Source of the DNA: Anomaloglossus baeobatrachus
Taxonomy: Eukaryota > Chordata > Amphibia > Anura > Aromobatidae
Direction of reading: 5' to 3'
NCBI RefSeq assembly: GCF_048569485.1
Contig: NC_134361.1
Location: 172,157,383 to 172,221,382, forward strand
DNA length: 64,000 nucleotides
Below, piece by piece: positions 33,406-45,562 of the stretch. The position numbers and the translations under genes are program-made. The notes beneath the pieces are model-generated. The model saw only the letters and a list, made by a program, of their open reading frames with translations, was not told the origin of the DNA and did no database searches. The stretch's first letter is position 1. Each line of letters opens with the position of its first letter.

Positions 33406-33908
33406 TAGTTAGTAAGAAAGTAAAAAGAACATAAAGAAAAGATAAAGAAGTGAAAAAGAGAGCGAGACAGCTGGCAAGCTCCCATCTCCAGCTGCCGGTC
33501 GATCTGCTTCCTTTGATAAAGCCCTTGGCAGAACTCCCAGTTCTTAATGTCTGGCATCCCAGTTACGCCCCAGACTAGAACAGCTCTTGTCCAAAGGCCT
33601 CCCCCTTCTCTTACCCCGTCTCCTCAGGCCTTTCTACTGTTTGGACAACAGTTACAAACAAGAAGAATCAGCAAGAGATTCCTAAGAGGGTTTTCTGGAA
33701 AAGCAAGAAAGAGCCTAATGTCCAACCATGTAAAAGGGACAAAATTCACTCAGTATGCACAGCAGGCTAACATTTGGATAATGGGAAGAAGAGACAGCCC
33801 GCATGTGATGCAATGTACCCTACAGCTCTCGACAGAAATGTGTGGGCCATCTATAGAGTACCATGGGATACTACTGACTATATCTCCTCCCCATTTGCAT
33901 TGCTCCTG
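33406..33908. other. No gene recognised
   Basis: A stretch of mixed composition. The plus-strand 129-residue frame at 33547-33936 has no known domain and runs into a minisatellite. It may belong to the same unknown element as the inverted arms. Confidence 0.35.
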
Positions 33909-35050
33909 TGATGGTGTATCAACCATGAAGGTGTAACAGCCATGATGGTGGATCAGCCATGATGGTGGACCAGCCATGATGTTATAGAAGCCATGATGGT
34001 GTAGCAACCATGATGGTGTAACAGCCATGATGGTGTAACAGCCATGATGGTGTAGCAGCCTTGATGATGGATCAGTCATGATGGTGTAGCAGCCATGATG
34101 GTGTAACTGCCATGATGGTTTATCAGCCATGATGGTGTAGCAGACATGATGGTGTAACAGCCATGATGGTATAACAGCCATGATGGTGTATCAGCCATGA
34201 TGGTGTAGCAGCCATAATGGTGTAGCAGCCATTATGGTTAATCAGCCATTATGGTTTATCAGCCATGATGGTGTAGCAGCCATGATGGCGTAACAGCCAT
34301 GATGGTTTATCAGCCATGATGGTGTAGCAGCCATGACGGTGTAGCAGCCATGATGGTGTAACAGCCATTATGGTGTATCAGCAATAATGGTGTAGCAGCC
34401 ATGATGGTGTAGCAGCCATGATGTTTTAGAAGCCATGATGGTGTAGCAGCCATGATGGTGTTTAAGTCATGATGGTGTAGCAGCCATGATGTTTTAGAAG
34501 CCATGATGGTGTAGCAGCCATGATGGTGTAGAAGCCATGATGGTGAATCAGTCATGATGGTGTAGCAGCCATGATGGTGTAGAAGCCATGATGGTGTATC
34601 AGTCATGATGGTGTAGCAGTCATGATGTTTTAGAAGCCATGCTGGTGTAGCAGCCATGATGTTTTAGAAGCCATGATGGTGTAGCAGCCATGATGGTGTT
34701 TAAGTCATGATGGTGTAGCAGCCATGATGTTTTAGAAGCCATGATGGTGTAGCAGCCATGATGGTGTAGCAGCCATGATGGTGTAGAAGCCATGATGGTG
34801 TATCAGTCATGATGGTGTAGCAGCCATGATGGTGTAGAAGCCATGATGGTGTATCAGTCATGATGGTGTAGCAGTCATGATGTTTTAGAAGCCATGATAG
34901 TTTAGCAGCCATGATGGTGTAGCAGCCATGATGGTGTAGAAGCCATGATGGTGTATCAGTCATGATGGTGTAGCAGTCATGATGTTTTAGAAGCCATGCT
35001 GGTGTAGCAGCCATGATGTTTTAGCAGCCATGATGGTGTAGCAGCCATGT
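33909..35050. repeat. 17-bp minisatellite, about 67 copies
   Basis: The unit is CAGCCATGATGGTGTAG. Common variants are GTAACAG, GTATCAG, GTTTTAGAAG and TCATGATGG. Groups of units repeat as blocks, for example 34440-34520 resembles 34680-34760. The long minus-strand frames here (MAATPSWLLHHHGCYTIM-like) reflect three 17-bp units giving 17 codons with no stop; they are not genes. Confidence 0.92.
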
Positions 35051-35695
35051 ATATGATCTGGTGACTCATGGACCTATCACATAATAAGAACATATACTAC
35101 AAAAGGTAAGTATTGTTTTCTGTTTCCCTGGAAACTGAACAAAAGATCGAGCCAAGAACGCCTGTCAACATGTTGTACGTGTTAAACGTTGTGCTAGATG
35201 GTAATGTTATCCTTTATAACCGAGTTATATAACTTCTCGTGCCGTTTGACTCTCTGCCAAGGCTGTCTGGCTGAGTGATCTCAGCACTTCTTGCAGTTTG
35301 CAGGGAGAGACTTCCGTGTGATAACTTGTAATGAGGACGCACAGCATACGGTTGTGACTGTTCTTGAGAGAGGAAATGTCATTACAAGGCACACAAATAA
35401 AGAACCAAAGTCATATGTGAAGAACAGATTTCCCATGTAATAACGCACACATCTTTCACGCCAGACAATTACTAAGTAAAGTTAAGGCTCGGTCTGGATT
35501 TTTTAAGGGAATTCAGCACATAGTGGACACTTCTTAATTCAAAGGAATTGTCAAAATAAAAGAGTATCATTATTCTCAGCTCATTAGGGATAGCCGGCAT
35601 TGCAGTTAATGTGGCCCTTTAATAAACTTTATACAGCATCTGTATGGCTCATATGAGATGTGTAGGATAAATCAGAAGTGTAAACTGAATAGCTG
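35051..35695. other. No gene seen
   Basis: Unassigned sequence between the minisatellite and a Tc1-like copy. Confidence 0.35.
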
Positions 35696-37302
35696 CAGCA
35701 TAACAGAAAAAGACGTACACCCCTCATACATTTGTAAGTATTTTACCGTATATGTTTTCATGGGACAACACAGAAGATCTGACACTTGGATACATTGTAC
35801 AGTAGTCGGTCTACAGCTTGTATACAGTGTAAATTTGATGCCCTCTAAAAAACTCAACACATTGTCATTAATGTCTAAGCCGCTTGCAATAAACGTGAGT
35901 ACACCCCTAATTGGAAATGGACAAATTGTGCCCAAGTAGCCATTTTCCCTCCCCGGTGTTATGTGGCTCATTAGTGTTACAAGGTCTCAGGTGTGAATGG
36001 GGAGCAGGTGTGTTAAATTTGGTGTTATCTCCCACACACTCTCTCATACTGGTCACTGGCAGTTTAACATGGCTCCTCATGGCAAAGAATTCTCTGAGGA
36101 TCTGAAAAAAAAGAATTGTTGCTCTACATAAAGATGGCCTGGGCTATAAGAAGATTGCCACCACCTTGAAACGGTGCTGCAACACAGTGGCAAAGACCAT
36201 ACAGTTGTTTAACAAGACAGGTTTCATTCAGAACAGACCTCACCATGGTCGACCAAAGAAGTTGAGTGCACATGGCCAGTGTCATATCCAGAGATTGTCA
36301 CTTCAAAATAGATGAGTGCTGCCAGCATTGCTGTAGAAGTTAATGGGATAGGGGGTCAGCCTGTCCATGCTCAGACCATACGCTGCACACTGCATCAAAT
36401 TGGTCTTCTGTGCTGTTGTCCCAGAAGGAAGCCTCTTCTAAACGTGATGCATAAGAATGTTCGCAAATGGTTTGCTGAAGGCAAGCAGACAAAGAACATG
36501 GATTATTGGAACCATGTCCTGTGATCTGGTGAGACCAAGATAAACTTATTTGGTTTAGATGGCATCAATCGTGTGTGGCAGCAACCAGGTGAGAAGTAAA
36601 AAGTCAGCTGGGTCCTCTCTACAGTCAGTCATGGTTGTGGGAGTGTCATGGTTTGGGGCTGCATGAGTGCTGCCAGCTATTGGGAGCTTCAGTTCATTGG
36701 GGGAACCATGAATGCCAACATGTACTGTTAGATACTGAAGCAGAGGATGATCTCCTCCCTTCGTATTCCAACATGATAATGGCGCCAAACACATGTCCAA
36801 GACGATCACTGCCTTGCTAAAGAAACTGAGGGTAAAGATACTGGACTGGCCAAACATGTTTCCAGACCCAAACTCTATTGAGCATCTGTGGAGCCTCCTC
36901 AAACAGAAGGTGGAGGAGTGCAAGGTCTCTAACTTCCACCAGCACTGTGATGTCGTCATGGAGGATGGACGAGGATCCAGTGACTCCTGTGAAGCTCTAA
37001 GAACTAAGAACTCTAAGACTTAAGGCAGTGCTTGAAAATAATGATGACCACACAAAATATTGTCACTTAGGGCACAATTTAGTCCTTTTCACTTAGGGGA
37101 GTACTCATTTTTGTTGCCAGAGATTTAGACATTAACGGCTGTGTGTTGAGTTATTTAGAGGACACCAAATTTACCCTGTTATACAAGTTGTACACTGAAT
37201 ACTGAACATTGTATCAAAGTGTCATATGTTCAGTGTTGTCCCATGAAAAGATATAATAAAATATTTACAAGAATGAGGGTGTACTCACTTTTTTATAGAA
37301 TG
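35696..37302 (+). mobile_element. Old full-length Tc1-like transposon
   Basis: Same family as the remnant at 31391. The left end is CAGCATAACAGAAAAAGACG and the right end complements to CATTCTATAAAAAAGTGAGT. Inner repeats GTGAGTACACCCCTA (35903) and GGGGAGTACTCATTTTT (37097) lie about 200 bp inside each end, the long two-repeat layout of Tc1 elements. The terminal repeats are much diverged from one another, so it is older than the copies at 8277 or 31589. Confidence 0.85.
36069..37045 (+). pseudogene. Decayed Tc1-like transposase
   Basis: Starts at ATG 36069 with MAPHGKEFSEDLKK and continues (RIVALHKDGLGYKKIATTLK, NTVAKTIQLFNKTG, NRPHHGRPKKLSAHG) with a frame change in the first 20 codons and several stops later. 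The first catalytic Asp is lost (SGETKINLFGLDG for SDETK). The second is present as QHDNGAKH, and the Glu as PNSIEHLW with DD34E spacing. The helix-turn-helix region and GRPKK hook are recognisable. Dead. Confidence 0.85.
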
Positions 37303-37877
37303 TACATAAGGTTGCACTGCCACAATGAAATAAAATGCAGTTCCTTCTACTTTCTCCTAGATTGCAAAGGGATTTGGTGATGATTCAGTTGGGTCATATT
37401 TCCTGATAGATTGCAATATAGCATGAAGGATTTGCTAAATCTAAGACTCTGTTCACATCTGTACTGTGGCTTATGTTTATAGTGGAACCATAACATTGAT
37501 CTTGAAGAGATATACAGCCAATTTCCGCAGAAACCATCATTCACTTCTGCGTTTTGCTGTGGCATCTATTGCTTTACCGATAAGAACAGGGCTGTTTATT
37601 CGTCAAATGGGACAAAACTGTTGACAAGGGAGTTAACAAAGCCAATGCCTATCCACGACACCGACGGCACCAACACCGTGCAATATACAAGCTGCAGCAG
37701 AGAAGTAATTTACAGGGTAATTAACTTTTACATTAACAATAGTAGCTAAAGCATGGAAGTGCAATGCTGTGCATATTGTAATGGCTTCCCTAATGACTGA
37801 ATTTCTAGAACAGATACTTTCCGCTCTTCCTCCTTTTAGCAGTGTCACATATTCTCTATATTTATAGTTGTGCTGTA
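37303..37877. other. No gene seen
   Basis: Unassigned; short frames only. Confidence 0.35.
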
Positions 37878-38151
37878 TTAAAGGGAATCTGTCAGCAGGT
37901 TTTCGCTACTTCATCTGGGACCAGCATGATGTAGGCATAGAGATCCTGAATCCAACGATGTATCATTTAGATTACTGGGTGCAGCTATTCTGACACAATC
38001 TGAATTTTTAGGTCCCAACCACACCAGGCTCTCAATAGAAATTGTGCATTGACAATGAGGTGTCAATCAGAGGAGGGGCATATTGGACATCCGTGCGCGT
38101 AACTTTGTATTTCATGCAATAATAAGGGTCCTGCTATTTAAACAAACAAAG

Positions 38152-38707
38152 AGTTGGATATTGACTAAATGGGCCACTTAATATGGTGGTTATGGTGGTT
38201 CTCCTTAAAAAGAGCCACTCCTTGGCTAGATCCTTCCCGGAGGGATATCTGGCTATTTTCTGTGTCGAGACTCCTAACAGAGGCTCCACGGACCTTTTTT
38301 GATTTGCATACTTCCCAGAGTGCAATGCACCTAGGATTTCACTGTGTTGAGCGCCCTCGCTGGCTGCCGGTAGTGTTTTATCTAGCTGGTCTCCCCGAGA
38401 TCAGTGATTGTTTTGTCTTTCTGGCCTACTAGGCATTGCCCCCACCTAGCCAGACTCCTACTCCATACTGATGAAGGGCAATACCCCGAAACAGCTGTCT
38501 GTGGATGGATACCTGGTCTTGGTATTTCCCTTATCATATCTTTAAACTCGTCAATGAGTTGGATATTGACTAAATGGGCCACTTAATATGGTGGTTATGG
38601 TGGTCTCCTTAAAGAGAGCCACTCCTTGGCTGGGTCCTTCCCGGAGGGATATCTGGCTATTTTCTGTGTCGAGACTCCTAACAGAGGCTCCACGGACCTT
38701 TTTTTGA
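38152..38707 (+). mobile_element. Retrozyme-like insertion: 1.37 head-to-tail units of 405 bp with a hammerhead ribozyme
   Basis: The segment starting AGTTGGATATTGACTAAATG occurs at 38152 and again at 38557 in the same orientation; the second copy stops after 151 bp. The whole insertion is flanked by TTTAAACAAACAAAG (38137-38151) and TTTAAACAAACATAG (38708-38722), a 15-bp target duplication with one mismatch. The full unit holds a well-formed hammerhead motif at 38462-38505. No protein is encoded. A partial tandem repeat with a self-cleaving motif and a target duplication of this size fits reverse transcription of a circular or multimeric RNA, as proposed for animal retrozymes, or a fragment of tandem Penelope-like terminal repeats. 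Confidence 0.8.
38462..38505 (+). ncRNA. Hammerhead ribozyme, minimal form with self-complementary stem III
   Basis: Stem I TCCATA (38462-38467) pairs with TGTGGA (38500-38505) with one G-U. Core CTGATGA is at 38468-38474. Stem II is GGG-CAATA-CCC. GAAA is at 38488-38491. Stem III ACAGCTGT (38491-38498) is a perfect palindrome, so two RNAs could share it. The cleavage site is UC, with predicted scission after 38499. Flanking CCAG (38450-38453) and CTGG (38513-38516) could extend stem I past an internal loop. All invariant core bases are present. Confidence 0.8.
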
Positions 38708-38840
38708 TTTAAACAAACATAGCAAATAAACAACATTTTGGACTGTGACATGATAGGTATCCCTGAATTTTCTGTGTTAACCCTTGCAGCATAAAGGCTT
38801 CAGCTTACATAACAAAAACCTGCTGACAAATTCCCTTTAA

Positions 38841-39342
38841 TGTCCTACAGAGCAATGCTCATCCTCCCTTGTACTGTTCTTCCATCCTGCAGTGCCATCC
38901 CCATCCCCGGTGCTTTTTCTGCTCTATCCTGATTTTGGGCAGGATTGACTCCCCTTGGTGGGCTGTGCCTGCATCCAGCTGCACTCTGAGCCATAAGTCA
39001 ACTGAGGATCCCTCTTAAGCATTGGCAGAGGTCCTGTAACTTTCCAGAATTGCACATTAACCTTTGAAAGGCAGCAGGAGGCAGAGAAATAGCTTTTGGT
39101 GTCTATTTCTAATCAGCTGTGGCATTACTATTCATATAAATATATGCAGAACTTTATAATATTGCCCTATGCACATGACCCTTAACCCTAAAAGTGTATT
39201 CCATCCTATACATTTATGTCATATCCACAGGTTAGAGGCCATTAATGACTAATAACTTCTGGACCCACCTTTGGGACCTCAACTTCTTGGAGAAAAGCTG
39301 TCCTGTGGCTGATTCTTTACAGCCACTGTTCTCGTAGAGTTT
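38841..39342. other. No gene seen
   Basis: Unassigned sequence. Confidence 0.35.
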
Positions 39343-40606
39343 ATCCCCTTCACCTCCGGCCAAATTTCCGTTTTTCGTGGGGGTTTTTTGCTCCCCATCT
39401 TCCGAGAGCCGTAACTTTTTTATTTTTCTGTCAATCTTGCTTTATGAGGGCTTGTTTGCATGTTTTTGGCGGGACGAGTTGTACTATTCAATGAATCCAT
39501 ACGTTTTACCATATGGTGTACTGAAAACTGCAAAAAAAATTCAAGTGCGGAAAAATTGCAAAAAAAAGTATGATTACATGATTGTTTTTGGGATATTTTA
39601 TTCCCCATGTTCCCTATATGGTAAAACTGATGTGTTGGTGTGATGCCTCAGATTGCTACAAGTTCGTAGACACCAAACATGTGTAGGTTTACTTTTATCT
39701 AAGGGGTTAAAAAAAATTGAAATTTGTCCAAACAAAAGTGGCACACTTTTTGCGCCATTTTCCACGACCCGTAGCATTATTATTTCTCGGGATCTAAGGT
39801 TCAGTGACAGCTTATTTTTTGTGTCTCGAGCTGATGTTTTCCACAGTACCATTTTTGCGCAGATGCTGCATTTTGATCGGCTGTTATTGCATTTTGAGTA
39901 AAATTTACGGTGACCAAAAAATGTAATTTTGTCATTTGGAATTGTATTGCCCCTATGCCGTTTACCGATCAGATTAATTGGTTTTATATTTTGATAGATC
40001 TGGCATTTCTGAATGCGGCGATACAAAATGTGTGTATACTTTTTATTTTTTTAACCTTTTAATTTTCAATGGGTCGAATGGGGGTGATTTGAGCTTTTAG
40101 GTTTTTTTATTTTTTTAATTTTTTAAAACTTTTTTCTATTTTACTAATACAACTAGGGCACTGTAAGGATCAGCAGTCTGATCACTCATTCATTTCTGTT
40201 GATCACAGCTACACAGCTGAGATCACCAGAAATGCTCATGTCTTGTAACAGGCATCACTTGGCCGCCTGTTACAGGAAGTGAGTCATGTGAGCTATAGGA
40301 GTCATCACATGACCCTGTGCTACCATGGTAACCATGGGCTCAAAGTGATTATGGATGGAGCCGGGTGAGTGAACATTTACCGTGACGGGCATTTAAATTG
40401 TGCTGTCACATTTTGACAGCGCGATTTAAGGGGTTAACAGGTGCGAGTGGATCATGGATCCATCCTTGCCTGCGAGGCACACATGACAGCTGAACAAATT
40501 AGCTGACATGTGCACGGATCACTGCCGGCTGCCCGTGGCAGCTGCAGGTGAATACACTATGGTGGCTTAAGACGTACCAGTACGGCTCGTGGTCATTAAG
40601 GGGTTA
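39343..40606. mobile_element. Long T-rich non-autonomous element common in frogs
   Basis: About 1.26 kb bounded by ATCCCCTTCACC and, complemented from the right, TAACCCCTTAATGACC, a short inverted end TAACCCCTT. The interior has strings I recall as a high-copy frog repeat: 'tcaatcttgctttatgaggg', 'gcgggacgagttgtac', 'tagacaccaaacatgtgtag' and 'gcgccattttcc'. Open frames lack domains. The superfamily is not known to me. Confidence 0.55.
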
Positions 40607-41043
40607 TTGGAAATGTGGCTGCTCTTGTGGCTCGCCTCTTCTATAACTCCCATAGTTTTCTATGGATACAGCAGACATTCTCCCATGTACTTGCAAATAG
40701 TGAGAACCCCAGAGAAGTTTAGATGCCAATACACAATCAAAAAGCATGATTATTATGAGTATTATTAAAAAAACTATCACTGACAGTAGCAGACGTGGAA
40801 CAGAAGATGGAGCAGTTACATGCACCATAGCGGTGTCTGATGTCCGACACTTGTCCATTTTGTTGTGTGGTATATTTCCTGCAGGTGCCATGTTCTTACT
40901 TTAGAAAAGTAATATAAAAGATGGACCAGCACTTCCACCAGGTCTCAAAAATTCAACAAAGTTACAAAATTATATACAGCAGAGCATGCAAACATGCAAA
41001 CATTAAATATAGGATTGTTGGCACAAAAAATGAGATACTGTAC
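40607..41043. other. No gene seen
   Basis: Unassigned sequence. Confidence 0.35.
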
Positions 41044-41301
41044 TTAGTTTACAAATTGGCCAATTCCTGTAAGCCCGACAGCCAACGACAAGGCGTATCT
41101 CTCATTGCCGGGACCGTATCCTAATACACCTCTATCCGAGTTAAAAAAGCAAACAAAACCAATGGGCAGGTAGGATCCAGCTAAAATGGCTAAAATGAAA
41201 ACACCCTGGCTGAAGGCGTATTATAATAGGGTGCCGACAAAGAGAGATACGCCTTGTGGTTGGCTGTTGGGCTTACAATAATTGGCCATTTTGTTAACTT
41301 A
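41044..41301. mobile_element. Foldback miniature element
   Basis: The left arm TTAGTTTACAAATTGGCCAA continues through GTAAGCCCGACAGCCAACGA. Its complement at the right reads TTAAGTTAACAAAATGGCCA and then GTAAGCCCAACAGCCAACCA. AAGGCGTATCTCTC is shared further in. The central spacer is about 90 bp. No coding capacity. Confidence 0.75.
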
Positions 41302-42182
41302 ATATCTAATTTTTTCTAATAGCAGTAATGCAGTGCCATCATTCCTATATTCAATGTTTGCACATTTTAGCTTTTTAGAGTCCTGCTCTACTTTAGAAAA
41401 CTGTCTTCTTGAGGATTGTGCCTCATCTTCACATGTACAGTTTTTAAGAAAACCGAATACCCATTAAAACGTGCAGTATCACATTCATTTGCACTAATAA
41501 GGAGACCCACGGTTCCAGGTATCCTTCACATTTTTCATGTAAATCATCCTTCATACATTTCTGACTGTTGAGCTATAATAAGAGTCACGCCGTAAACATC
41601 AATACGATTATTATTGGGACGGAAAGTGACATTGTGCCCAATGTGGGTGCTGGAATCTGACTCCCACTGTGTCCCAGCTCTGCTTACATACCCACACCAG
41701 TAGGAATGTATGGGGCTGCCGGGAGTCTTACAACTACATGTTGTTGATGGTCCCACTAAGAGATCTCAGCGTTCTGATATTCCTCACTAAATGTTTATCC
41801 AAATATTTGAAATGATAATCTTAATGATAATTTATCATAAAGGCTCAGTTATAAGTTTGGGTCATTATTATAGGCTATAAAGTATCCAGGAGCAATGCAC
41901 ATAGGTCCTGGACCTGTGGGTGTAAGCTTAGCGCTGCACTTACACAGCTGTAATTTGGCTCAGTGCAGTAGCGGTATTGTGGGAGCCAATGATGGAGTCG
42001 GATGCCATTATGGATAATCAGTAAATCCTTTCCTAATTGAAATGATCCAAGTGATAATTAGCAGTAAGATTTATAATCTCTCCTCAGGAATGGAAATCTG
42101 TTCATCAGATTAAGCAGAATCTGTTAGTAACACTACCTCTGCACAAGTAGAGGTATTGTGGGATAGGGCACTGTAAAACACT
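41302..42182. other. No gene seen
   Basis: Unassigned; no repeat family recognised. Confidence 0.35.
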
Positions 42183-42927
42183 AAAGCTGGTGTCACACTA
42201 AGCGACAGCGACAACGACGTCGCTGTTACGTCACCATTTTCGGTGACGTAACAGCGACCTTGTAAGTCGCTGTTATGATCGCTGCTTAGCTGTCAAACAC
42301 AGCAGAAGCAGCGATCATAACATCGCTACATGTGCAGAGAGCAGGGAGCCGCGCACACTGCTTAGCGCTGGCTCCTTGCTCTCCTAGGTACAGTACACAT
42401 CGGGTTAATTAACCCGATGTGTGCTGCAGCTACATGTCAGTGCAGAGAGCAGGGAGCCGTGCGCACTGCTTAGCGCTGGCTCCTTGCTCTCCTTGCTACA
42501 GTACACATAGGGTTAATTACCCGATGCATACTGCAGCCACATGTGCACAGAGCAGGAGCCGGCACTGGCAGCAAGAGCGGAGGCTGGTAACCAGCGTAAA
42601 CATCGGGTAACCAGGGAAAGGTCTTCCCTTGGTTACCCGATGTTTATGTTGGTTACAGCTTACCGCAGCTGCCAGTGCCGGCTCCTGATCGCTTCATTTC
42701 GTCGCTCTCTCGCTGTCACACACAGCGATGTGTGTGTCACAGCGGGAGAGTGACGACCAAAAAATGAAGCTGGACATTCAGCAACGACCGGCGACCTCAC
42801 AGCAGGGGCCAGGTCGTTGCTGGATGTCACACACAGCGACAGCGACGGGACGTCGCTGTAACGTCACAGAAAATGGTGACGTAGCAGCGACGTCGTTGTC
42901 GTCGTCGTTATGTGTGACACCAGCTTT
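42183..42927. mobile_element. TIR element, AAAGCTGGTGTCACAC ends
   Basis: Inverted ends of about 60 bp share AAAGCTGGTGTCACAC and CGACAACGACGTCGCTG and TACGTCACCATTTTC, each folding on itself. Inside is a near-duplicate of about 125 bp ('gagagcagggagcc' to 'cagtacacat', at about 42335 and 42440) and an AACCCGATGT-type palindrome. No coding capacity. Ends resemble the wider CTTTNCACAC group only loosely. Confidence 0.75.
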
Positions 42928-42960
42928 CATTAAATATGTAAATTAGGTTTGCAAGTGCAC

Positions 42961-43295
42961 TGATGAGTTTATCAGTGCTCCGGTGAGTGTATCATATCAG
43001 TGCATTGGTGGGTGTATCATATCAGTGCTTCGGTGAGTGTATCAGATCAGTGGTCCGATGAGTGTATCATATCAGTGCTCTGGGGGGGTGTATCAGTGCA
43101 TTGGTGAATATATCAGTGCACCGGTGGATGTATCAGGGCTCCAGTGGGTGTATCAGTGCACCGGTGGTGTATCAGGACTCCGGTGGGTGTATAAGTGCAT
43201 CGGTAGTGTATCAGTGCACTGGTGGGTGTATCAGTAGACTGGTGTGTGTATCAGTGCACCAGTGGGTGTATCAGTAGACCGGTGAGTATCAGTGC
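42961..43295. repeat. Minisatellite of 18-20 bp units
   Basis: Units resemble GTGTATCAGTGCACCGGTGG, with length varying from 17 to about 28. Roughly 17 copies, with more irregular units to the left. Confidence 0.85.
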
Positions 43296-44221
43296 ACTTG
43301 CAGTCTACGGCCTTCCACTGTCAACTTCTAAATTGACAACAGCGACTAAGGAATCAGTCTGCTGCACAACATCATCATTTGCTTTCCCCTGAAGAGGTGG
43401 GGGACAGTCCCACACTCTTCTGCTTGCACAGGCGTAGTGTTTCTGCCAAGTTTCCTTTAAACATTTATTGAACATTCTTAGTACACTTTCTATTGTTAGC
43501 ACTTCAATTGTATTGTGTAAAATCAATAAATTCTTATCTTCCTATTTCTCTAAATTCTTATCTGTGTTGAATGAGACAATAAAGAACACCAAGTTCTAAA
43601 TGATCTAAATGCAAAGAAATGTTGGCACATGGTTGGAGGCTACAGGTAAAACCCATGAAGTAACATTTTGCAGTCATGTGTTACTCTCTTCCGCCAGTTC
43701 TGCTCCCCTACTGTCAGAACAGATAATGTGGGATCCTGATGGCCCCCAATGACTTGATTAGATTGTATTAGTTGTAGAATATTTTTGATAGAAAGAATAA
43801 CTCTGCAGAACATACTCTTCTAGCTGCGAAAATATCTGAAAGGTCAACAGAAACCCTTGATGGAGCTGTATACGTGCCCACAGAGCATAATCCAATTATA
43901 ACCAGGAAATACAAGACAACCCTTGACGGTAGGAGAAATAGCTTTATGGTAAAGTTGGCTTCAGTATTTGAGAATAATAACCTTCAAGTCTGGAACTGTA
44001 AAAATAAAGACATAAATAACAAACATGATATTATCTCCAGCTCTAGTTTGCAAAATAACTTCTTCACACGATATGTATGCTTCAATGGAGATGCAATATG
44101 CTATTATACGTGTTATGCTCGAATAAGCAGACATGCCAATTTACCGTCACAGATAATGTGATGGCTTATCTATTTACCTGGCCTGAGAAAGGACAAAATT
44201 GATGTAAATCAAAAAGATTAG
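43296..44221. other. No gene seen
   Basis: Unassigned sequence. The plus frame at 43874-44161 has no domain. Confidence 0.35.
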
Positions 44222-44570
44222 GTGCCTATAAAGATTTGAGATAGTAGGAAATTTACTTACCATCCAAAAGTGTCATTTCGGTCAACCATTCGATCATTGA
44301 CTCTGACCTTCATCAGGTGCACGGATGGTGTTGGCATAGACGTAGATCAAGCTGTGATAAGCGACATGGGAGAAACACGGGATGCCTGCAGTGGTAAGAT
44401 CACTCTCACCGAGACAGGGACTCGGCATTTCTCCCACAGCTCTTTATCACAGCTTGATCAATGTCTCTTTCAAAAGACATCTAATCCTGATGAAGGTCAG
44501 AGAGTCAATGACTGAAATGTTGTACACTCACTTTTGGATTTCCAACTATCTCATATCTATACTAGCGCCT
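44222..44570. mobile_element. Inverted pair of decayed hammerhead-bearing segments
   Basis: Left arm (44222-44320) and right arm (about 44480-44570) are reverse complements in parts (CCAAAAGTG, GACTCTGACCTTCATCAGG). Minus-strand CTGATGA at 44310-44316 is followed by GGTCA...TGACC (stem II) and GAAA. Plus-strand CTGATGA at 44487-44493 is followed by GGTCA...TGACT and GAAA at 44514-44517. Stem I and the cleavage region no longer pair well in either. A target duplication is not clear (AAATCAAAAAG near 44205 against AAACAAAAAG near 44645 is only suggestive). Confidence 0.6.
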
Positions 44571-45343
44571 AGTTCTTTGCATTTACAGTATACAAGGGCT
44601 GGGCCTCTAGTAGTGCACCATCCTGTCTGGATTGCCATGGTTTAAACAAAAAGTGAGGGAAAGACAGGTAAGGGATAAAATATGCATTAGATACTTGTTA
44701 AATCCTCTGCAACTCCTTGAATACTCGTCTGTGGGTCCTTGCAATTGTTTTTGGACCGGATGCAGTACTTTTTAATTGAGAACACATGACCAATGCAGTC
44801 TATCCCTCAGTGGTGATGCTAAATTAGATGGCATAATACCACTGAAACCAGTAATTGGCTGCATTGTTGATATTACTACTGCAGATTAGTCGTCGAAGAC
44901 CTGTAAGGAGCAGTGGTGGTAAAGGAGCTATAAATCATAACTAATGCTTATTTTGTAAGCATTACTTTCCCGACTTCTTTACAAGTTTGTCTCACAGAAC
45001 CCTTAAATATTAAATTATATATTATAATTTATGTCTAAAATCCAGTGAGACCTCTTTGAGATGACTACCACTAGTTGTGGTGAAACATGGTCTTCTAGAG
45101 AAGTTCTCTTTCGGGGAAAGTTAGCAATCACTATGAATGGTGAAGAAGAGCAGGTAGATCTTGTGTGCTAGAGACGAGACGCAGAAACGTGTAATGTGAA
45201 GACTGGAGAGGACAGGGAAGAATAGAGAAAAAAACAAGGAACAGTGTAAATAGTGATCACAACCTTTACAATCCCGAAATTCACTAATTTGTGGTGGACC
45301 TGGTGAATTAAGGTCCAATTCAAAGTTTTGTTACTGCGCACCA
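44571..45343. other. No gene seen
   Basis: Unassigned sequence. Confidence 0.35.
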
Positions 45344-45562
45344 ATCAACGTTTGGGGTTCACTTTTCCAAAATTGGATAACCCCATTAATGGATCTTAGC
45401 TGGGGAACAAGTATACAATAATATCCAATTTAAGTATATCAACTCACCGTGTATAAGCTCACACCTGACCTCTCCTTGGAGCACGGACAGGCACTGCCAG
45501 TTCCAATAAGATCCATTAAGGGGGTTTTCCATTTTTAGAAAAGTGAACCCCAAACATTGCCT
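45344..45562. mobile_element. Foldback miniature element
   Basis: The left arm contains CGTTTGGGGTTCACTTTTCC and CCATTAATGGATCTTA. The right arm, at about 45507-45559, is its reverse complement (TAAGATCCATTAAGGGGGTT ... AAAAGTGAACCCCAAACATT). The spacer is about 100 bp. Confidence 0.75.

Larger units (their letters stand above)
37878..38840. mobile_element. TIR miniature element, GTCAGCAG family (copy 3), split by a retroelement insertion
   Basis: Ends are TTAAAGGGAATCTGTCAGCA and, complemented, TTAAAGGGAATTTGTCAGCA. The internal sequence (CATGATGTAGGCATAGAGAT, GTATCATTTAGATTACTGGG) matches the copies at 26661 and 53020. The block 38152-38707 is a later insertion, flanked by a 15-bp duplication. 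Confidence 0.8.

Noticed and set aside
33750-35014. Histidine/tryptophan-rich repeat 'proteins' on the minus strand
   Set aside because: Product of a 17-bp minisatellite with no stop in any frame; not a gene.
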